A DNA stretch of 64,000 nucleotides from assembly GCA_964355115.1 (NCBI GenBank), contig CAYHCQ010000001.1:18742-82741 (forward strand). The letters are read 5' to 3'. Of this stretch, positions 59,487 through 64,000 are shown in pieces (position 1 is the stretch's first letter; each line of letters begins with the position of its first letter). A program made the translations under genes and the position numbers. The stretch is from JANXZO01 sp964355115 (GTDB lineage: Bacteria; Bacteroidota; Bacteroidia; Bacteroidales; FEN-979). Below the pieces are notes generated by a model, which did not search any database, had not been told where the DNA came from, and saw only the letters and a list, made by a program, of their open reading frames with translations.

Positions 59487-60745
59487 CCAATTTCCCTTAG
59501 ATTGAGTTTTCTCAGCCTGGGCGCAAACTTCGAAGTAAACCCGACAATCCCGAGGGTCATAATTCCGCCGAAGATCACCGAAGGGATAAGCCCCATGAGT
59601 TTTGCGGCCACACCGGATTCGAAGGAGCCAATCTCGTTGCTGGAGCCTATAAAGATGGCATTGACGGAGGCTACACGGCCACGCATCTCATCAGGGGTGA
59701 GGAGTTGCATCGCGGTGGAACGGATGATCACGCTTATGTTGTCGAACATCCCGCTGAGGGCCAGGAGGAAAAGTGAGAGATAGAAATTGTGCGAAAGGGC
59801 AAAACAGATGATGGATAGCCCGAATCCTGCCACCCCGATCATCAGGTAGCGACCGGCATGAACCAAGGGCGGACGGTGAGCCATAACCAGCGACATCAGT
59901 ACGGCACCAGCCATGGGTGCAGCACGTAAAAACCCCAGCCCTTGCGGTCCGACCATCAGCACTTCGGCGGCAAACACCGGGAGCATTGCAACGGCACCAC
60001 CAAACAGCACTGCGAACATGTCGAGCGACATGGCGCCGAGCAGTATCTGGTTTTTAAAGACAAATCTAATTCCTGAGGAGAGTCGCTGAAGAATTTTCTC
60101 GCCTGCTTCGAAATGCGGCTGAGGACGGTTTTTCACGAGGAACAGGAGGGAAATAGCAAGGATGAGGAAGAACAGCACACTCATGTAAGCTACCCGAACC
60201 CCGAAAAATCCATAAATCAATCCACCAAGGGCAGGACCGGTGATGGCGGCCACATGCCACATGGTACTGTTCCAGGTAGAGGCGTTGGTATAGAGATGCC
60301 TGGGGATGAGCTGCGACATCAGGGCAATGATCGAGGGGTAGAGGAATGAACGGGATATCCCCGATATCATTACGACCAGGTATATCGGGAATACTCCGAA
60401 AGCGGCAATGAAACCCAGCTTTTTTATTGAGAATAGGAAAAGTAGTGTAGTTCCTACCAGGAAAAGGAGTGTAAACCAGACAATGATGCGTTTGCGGTTA
60501 TACCGGTCGGCAGCATGACCGGCATAAAGGGCGGTTACAATGTTTGGCAGCGCCTCGGCCAGTCCTATCAGCCCTAGGGCAAGAGGATCTTTTGTAAGCT
60601 CATACACCTGCCATCCTACGATGAGCCCCTGCATCTGGAAAGCAATGGTTGTGAAAAACCGGAATGTCAGGAACAACCTGAAATCCCGGACTTTCAGAAC
60701 CGCATATGCATCGTGTTTGTTCGGAGTGGTTTCGCCGGTTAACAA
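59483..60745 (-). CDS. MFS transporter (EntS-like MFS_3 family)
   Basis: 420 residues from TTG 60745, the only reasonable start since the first membrane segment begins at about residue 22. Twelve hydrophobic segments are visible. GLAEALPNIVTALYAGHAADRYNRKR holds the MFS signature loop between TM2 and TM3 (DRYNRKR), and VIIRSTAMQLLTPDEMRGRV is typical of the MFS_3 exporters that include enterobactin exporters. It starts 2 nt after the EF-G-like gene, so both are likely in one operon; substrate unknown. Confidence 0.86.
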   Translation of the reverse strand: MLTGETTPNKHDAYAVLKVRDFRLFLTFRFFTTIAFQMQGLIVGWQVYELTKDPLALGLIGLAEALPNIVTALYAGHAADRYNRKRIIVWFTLLFLVGTTLLFLFSIKKLGFIAAFGVFPIYLVVMISGISRSFLYPSIIALMSQLIPRHLYTNASTWNSTMWHVAAITGPALGGLIYGFFGVRVAYMSVLFFLILAISLLFLVKNRPQPHFEAGEKILQRLSSGIRFVFKNQILLGAMSLDMFAVLFGGAVAMLPVFAAEVLMVGPQGLGFLRAAPMAGAVLMSLVMAHRPPLVHAGRYLMIGVAGFGLSIICFALSHNFYLSLFLLALSGMFDNISVIIRSTAMQLLTPDEMRGRVASVNAIFIGSSNEIGSFESGVAAKLMGLIPSVIFGGIMTLGIVGFTSKFAPRLRKLNLREIG

Positions 60746-60747
60746 GA

Positions 60748-62883
60748 CTATTCTTCTTCGCTTTCCTGTTCTTCGTATGCCTTCAGCAACTTATCCTGGA
60801 TGTCGCCCGGAACCTGGGCATATTCGGCAAACTTCATCCCATAGGTTGCACGTCCGCTGGTGATGGAGCTCAGTGCCGTGGAATAGCGGTTCAGTTCTGC
60901 CAGCGGAACCTTGGCCAGGATCTTCTGATAGTTCCCTTCGCTGTCCATGCCCATGATCACGGCACGGCGGCCCTGCAGGTCGGTCATTACTTCACCCATC
61001 TTATCTTCGGGAACGATTACCTCAACATCATAGATCGGCTCAAGGATCTTGGGTCCGGCATTTTTGAATGCCTCTTTAAAAGCCTGGCGTCCGGCCAGTT
61101 TGAAGGAGATTTCGTTGGAGTCGACCGGGTGCATCTTGCCATCGTAAACATTGAAGACGATATCACGGGCGTACGAACCCGTGAGCGGACCCTCTTCCAT
61201 TTTTTCCATGACTCCTTTGAGAATGGCAGGAAGGAAACGGGCGTCGATTGAACCGCCGACAACACAGCTGTTCATCTGAAGTCTGCCTCCCCATTCCAGT
61301 TCAGTTATGTCGCGACCGCGGATAGGAAATTCGGTTTGCTCCGTCATACCATCGCGATATGGCTGTATCATCATGTGAACTTCACCGAACTGACCGGAGC
61401 CGCCCGATTGTTTCTTATGACGGTACATTGCCTTCGCCGATTTCGTAATGGTTTCGCGATAAGGAATACGCGGGGCATAATATTCGATGGGGATTTTTTC
61501 AAGTTGTTCAACATGCCATTTAGCAAGGTTGAGGTGAAGTTCACCCTGTCCCTGTATGATCATCTGCTTCAGCTCGCGGGAGTATCCCATGATGAGCGTC
61601 GGATCCATCTTGGCCAGTTCGTGCAGGATGGCACTGATCTTTTCATCGTCGGCGGTATTTTTTGCCTTTACCGCTGTCCGGAACTTAGGTTCAGGATAGA
61701 TAGTCTTTACAATAACATCGTCAGCATTTTTTTGCGAATTCAGGGTATTCCCGGTATAGGTGTTTTTCAGCTTGATGGTGGCGCCGATATCACCGGCAAC
61801 CATTTTATCAACCTTTTCGCGGTTCTTTCCATTTACGACAAAAAGCTGTGAAAGGCGCTCCTTCGACTGGCGGGCGGGGTTAACCATATCCATGGCCTCG
61901 GTGATCTCACCTGCATAAACTTTAAAATAGGAGATCTCGCCGAGATGCTGTTCAATCGAGGTTTTAAATATAAAGGCCGATGTGGGATCCGTTGCACTGC
62001 ACTTCAGAACCTTTCCGTCGGTGGTTTTTGTCCCGGGCATTTCGTTGGGTGCCGGAACACTTCCTGCGATAAACTCAAGCAGGCGGCCAACGCCCATATC
62101 CTGCTTTGCACAAACGCACACGACCGGGAATATGGTGCGGCTGATCAGACCGGATTTCAATGCCTGCTTCATCTCCTCTTCCGTAAGCACTCCCTTATCG
62201 AAGAATACCTCCATGAGCGATTCATCTTTCGAGGCCAGCTCTTCCATGAGGGCCGCATTCATCTCTTCGGCTTTTCCCTTTTCACCGTCGGGGATCTCTC
62301 TTATTTCAGGTTTTCCGCCACCCTTGGGGTAAACAAGCATTTTCATTTTCATCAGGTCGATGATGCTGTTGAAACCGCTGCCTGCGTTTAAGGGGTACTG
62401 CATGAGGGTGATGTTCTTGCCGAACTGTGCCTTCATCTGCCGTATCGTCTCTTCGAAATTGGCATTTTCCTGATCGAGGTGATTCACTACAAAAATAACC
62501 GGGGTATTGGCCCTGTTTGAGTAACGCCATGAGATTTCTGTACCAACTTCCACACCGTTTTGTCCGTTAACCACCATAAGAGCTGTATCGGCAACACGCA
62601 AAGCAGAAATCACTTCTCCGCAGAAATCGTCGAAACCGGGTGTGTCAAGGATGTTGATCTTCTTGTTGTCGGCCAATGTGTAAAGGATCGAGGCAGAAAC
62701 CGAGTTCTGACGCTCAAGTTCAATAGGACGATAGTCGGAAACGGTGTTCTTGTCTTCCACTGTTCCCCGGCGGCTGATTACACCACCTTCGAAAAGCATG
62801 GCTTCTGCAAGTGTAGTTTTTCCTGATTTGGCTCCCCCGATGAGGGCGATGTTGCGGATTTCGTTGGTTTGGTATACCTTCAT
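60748..62883 (-). CDS. EF-G-like translational GTPase (EF-G paralog)
   Basis: 711 residues with all five EF-G domains. G1 GGAKSGKTTL (16-25), G3 DTPGFDDF; the G4 motif is NHLD in VVNHLDQEN rather than the canonical NKxD. Domain IV has HKKQSGGSGQFGEVHM. This is the second-type EF-G family of many bacteria, distinct from the main fusA found beside rpsL/rpsG; no such genes are near. Role may be ribosome recycling or stress-related translation. Promoter at 62939-62969; co-transcribed with the MFS gene. Confidence 0.9.
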   Translation of the reverse strand: MKVYQTNEIRNIALIGGAKSGKTTLAEAMLFEGGVISRRGTVEDKNTVSDYRPIELERQNSVSASILYTLADNKKINILDTPGFDDFCGEVISALRVADTALMVVNGQNGVEVGTEISWRYSNRANTPVIFVVNHLDQENANFEETIRQMKAQFGKNITLMQYPLNAGSGFNSIIDLMKMKMLVYPKGGGKPEIREIPDGEKGKAEEMNAALMEELASKDESLMEVFFDKGVLTEEEMKQALKSGLISRTIFPVVCVCAKQDMGVGRLLEFIAGSVPAPNEMPGTKTTDGKVLKCSATDPTSAFIFKTSIEQHLGEISYFKVYAGEITEAMDMVNPARQSKERLSQLFVVNGKNREKVDKMVAGDIGATIKLKNTYTGNTLNSQKNADDVIVKTIYPEPKFRTAVKAKNTADDEKISAILHELAKMDPTLIMGYSRELKQMIIQGQGELHLNLAKWHVEQLEKIPIEYYAPRIPYRETITKSAKAMYRHKKQSGGSGQFGEVHMMIQPYRDGMTEQTEFPIRGRDITELEWGGRLQMNSCVVGGSIDARFLPAILKGVMEKMEEGPLTGSYARDIVFNVYDGKMHPVDSNEISFKLAGRQAFKEAFKNAGPKILEPIYDVEVIVPEDKMGEVMTDLQGRRAVIMGMDSEGNYQKILAKVPLAELNRYSTALSSITSGRATYGMKFAEYAQVPGDIQDKLLKAYEEQESEEE

Positions 62884-62938
62884 GGCAGCTAGATAATTAT
62901 ATAAGTGATTGAAAATTATAGTTTTCGATAAAGGGCCA

Positions 62939-62969
62939 CAAAATTAGAAATTTTTGCGCAATTAACCAA
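62939..62969 (-). promoter_or_regulatory. Promoter of the EF-G-like operon
   Basis: On the minus strand: TTG (62967-62969), 20 nt, then a perfect TAATTTTG (62939-62946). It leaves a leader of about 50 nt. Confidence 0.55.
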
Positions 62970-63048
62970 GCCTTCCCCGCAATAATGAAGGAAGAATTAG
63001 GAATTAAGAATCAATCTATTATAGAGGATTTACCCCCTTTGGGAGTGG

Positions 63049-64000
63049 TTAAGAAACGGGATTCATCTGCTCCCGGATTTGGGTCCAGCGGTCGGCCGGC
63101 ATTTTCGAACCCATGAATTCGATCACATTGCCGGCAAGCAGGGCTCCCAGTTCGCCGCATTCTTTCAACGGCATTCCGGTGGAAAGTCCGTAAAGGAAAC
63201 CGGAAGCATAGAGGTCTCCGGCGCCTGTAGTATCGATGGGATTCACTTTAATTACACCGATTGTGTGGACTTCGGAACCCGATTTCACGAGCGACCCGCT
63301 ACTCCCGGTTTTAACCACGGCAATGCCAACCATCCTGCTGAGTTCGTGAAGTGCCTCTTCCGGCTCAAGTCCTGTAAGCGCCCTTGCCTCATCTTCGTTG
63401 GCAAATACGATGTCAACATATTCGCTGATGATCGACAAAAGGAACTCCTTGTTGGCCTCCACCACGTTGTAACTCGCCATATCGAGTGAGACAAGCAGTC
63501 CATGCTCCCTGGCCAGTTTAACCGCCCGGAGGATCAGTTCATGGTTCTGAACCAGGTATCCTTCAATATGAAAGTAGGAATATCCCTTGAAGATGCTGGG
63601 GTTTGTATTTAAAATTTCGGAGTTTTCATTTTGAGAAAAAAGATGATCGGCAGAAAGTTCTATGGCTGCACCCAGAAAGGTGGCAAAGGTGCGCTCCGAA
63701 TCAGGCGTCACAAGGGCAACGGCACGTCCTGTCTCCTGGCCACTGTGGATCATATGCGGGTCAACCCCTGCCTGGATGAGGTCGCGAACGAAAAAACCGC
63801 CCAGTTCATCTTCGCCAACCACACCGATATAGCCTGTGCGTGCGCCAAGCATGGCAAGTCCGTGAATGGTGTTGGCAGCAGAACCGCCGGCAGACAGGCT
63901 TTTCTCATACCCTCTCAGGGCTGTGAGCACTGAAGTGCTGCGGTCTTTATCAACAAGCTGCATGCTGCCTTTGGGGAGCTCCAGCATATCGAGGATTGTA
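63049..64000 (-). CDS. PfkB-family carbohydrate/adenosine kinase, 5'-truncated by window edge
   Basis: At least 316 residues; the frame stays open from Met 63987 to the end of the window (TILD before LELPKGSMQLVD), so the start lies outside. Ribokinase-fold kinase. The region SAGGSAANTIHGLAMLG binds the sugar or nucleoside, and DTTGAGDLYASGFLYG is the PfkB signature 2 with the catalytic Asp. The Gly-rich N-terminal nucleoside pocket and KGSMQLVD resemble adenosine-kinase-like members of Bacteroidota. Substrate cannot be settled. Confidence 0.88.
   Translation of the reverse strand, partial: TILDMLELPKGSMQLVDKDRSTSVLTALRGYEKSLSAGGSAANTIHGLAMLGARTGYIGVVGEDELGGFFVRDLIQAGVDPHMIHSGQETGRAVALVTPDSERTFATFLGAAIELSADHLFSQNENSEILNTNPSIFKGYSYFHIEGYLVQNHELILRAVKLAREHGLLVSLDMASYNVVEANKEFLLSIISEYVDIVFANEDEARALTGLEPEEALHELSRMVGIAVVKTGSSGSLVKSGSEVHTIGVIKVNPIDTTGAGDLYASGFLYGLSTGMPLKECGELGALLAGNVIEFMGSKMPADRWTQIREQMNPVS

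Noticed and set aside
1..64000. Prophage, integrase, transposase, tRNA or rRNA genes
   Set aside because: None of their features were found on either strand by inspection.

Overview
The window looks like a chromosomal stretch of a Bacteroidota bacterium, most likely an anaerobic or sediment-type Bacteroidales relative. The reasons are: at least six secreted proteins carrying a Por/type IX secretion (T9SS) C-terminal sorting domain; several promoters of the Bacteroidota form (TTTG or TTG, about 20 nt, then TAnnTTTG); lipoproteins with short lipoboxes; a DUF5916 outer-membrane protein; an epimerase-type threonine dehydrogenase; and 7-9 bp tandem repeats at gene borders. No rRNA, tRNA, CRISPR, prophage or transposase was seen. 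The run of 100 N at 21381-21480 and its identical 55-bp flanks show that this is a draft, scaffolded assembly.

Layout. 1-5200: end of a prolyl oligopeptidase, an SPFH / ribbon-helix-helix / DUF1648 trio, tyrS, and a secreted SGNH-like protein. 5245-10307: an A+T-rich surface-polysaccharide block (epimerase, two GT4 glycosyltransferases, WecB, a GDSL hydrolase). 10437-16708: secreted or lipid-anchored hydrolases (class-C-like serine hydrolase, S41, M2) and cysS, which contains an in-frame repeat insertion. 16767-22832: a membrane protein, a DUF362 protein, threonine 3-dehydrogenase, and a DUF2339 membrane protein split only by the false N gap. 22930-31147: a leftward run comprising an ABC transporter pair, an MBL hydrolase, butyrate kinase, a fused isobutyryl-CoA-type mutase and an acyl-CoA dehydrogenase. 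31338-38022: two lipoproteins, a decayed PatZ-like acetyltransferase remnant, a thioredoxin-like protein, an M28 peptidase and a DUF5916 protein.

The most unusual part is 38198-51807. A 1193-residue protein joins a DnaQ-like exonuclease, a membrane-bound Cache sensor, two PAS-like regions, a CBS pair and a DUF294 nucleotidyltransferase. It is followed by a DUF485 protein, an ActP-like symporter with a large inserted loop, and an outer-membrane porin. Facing it is a five-gene operon with two KBL-like alpha-oxoamine synthases around a holo-ACP synthase, an acetyl-CoA-synthetase-like ligase and a stand-alone acyl carrier protein, with a divergent iron alcohol dehydrogenase. Read together, the region suggests sensing and uptake of a short carboxylate (probably acetate) and its activation, possibly onto a carrier protein, for condensation with an amino acid. 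This is inference.

51850-64000: three large T9SS cargo proteins, a HicAB toxin-antitoxin pair with a visible operator, an MFS transporter, an EF-G-like GTPase and the end of a PfkB-type sugar or nucleoside kinase that runs off the window.
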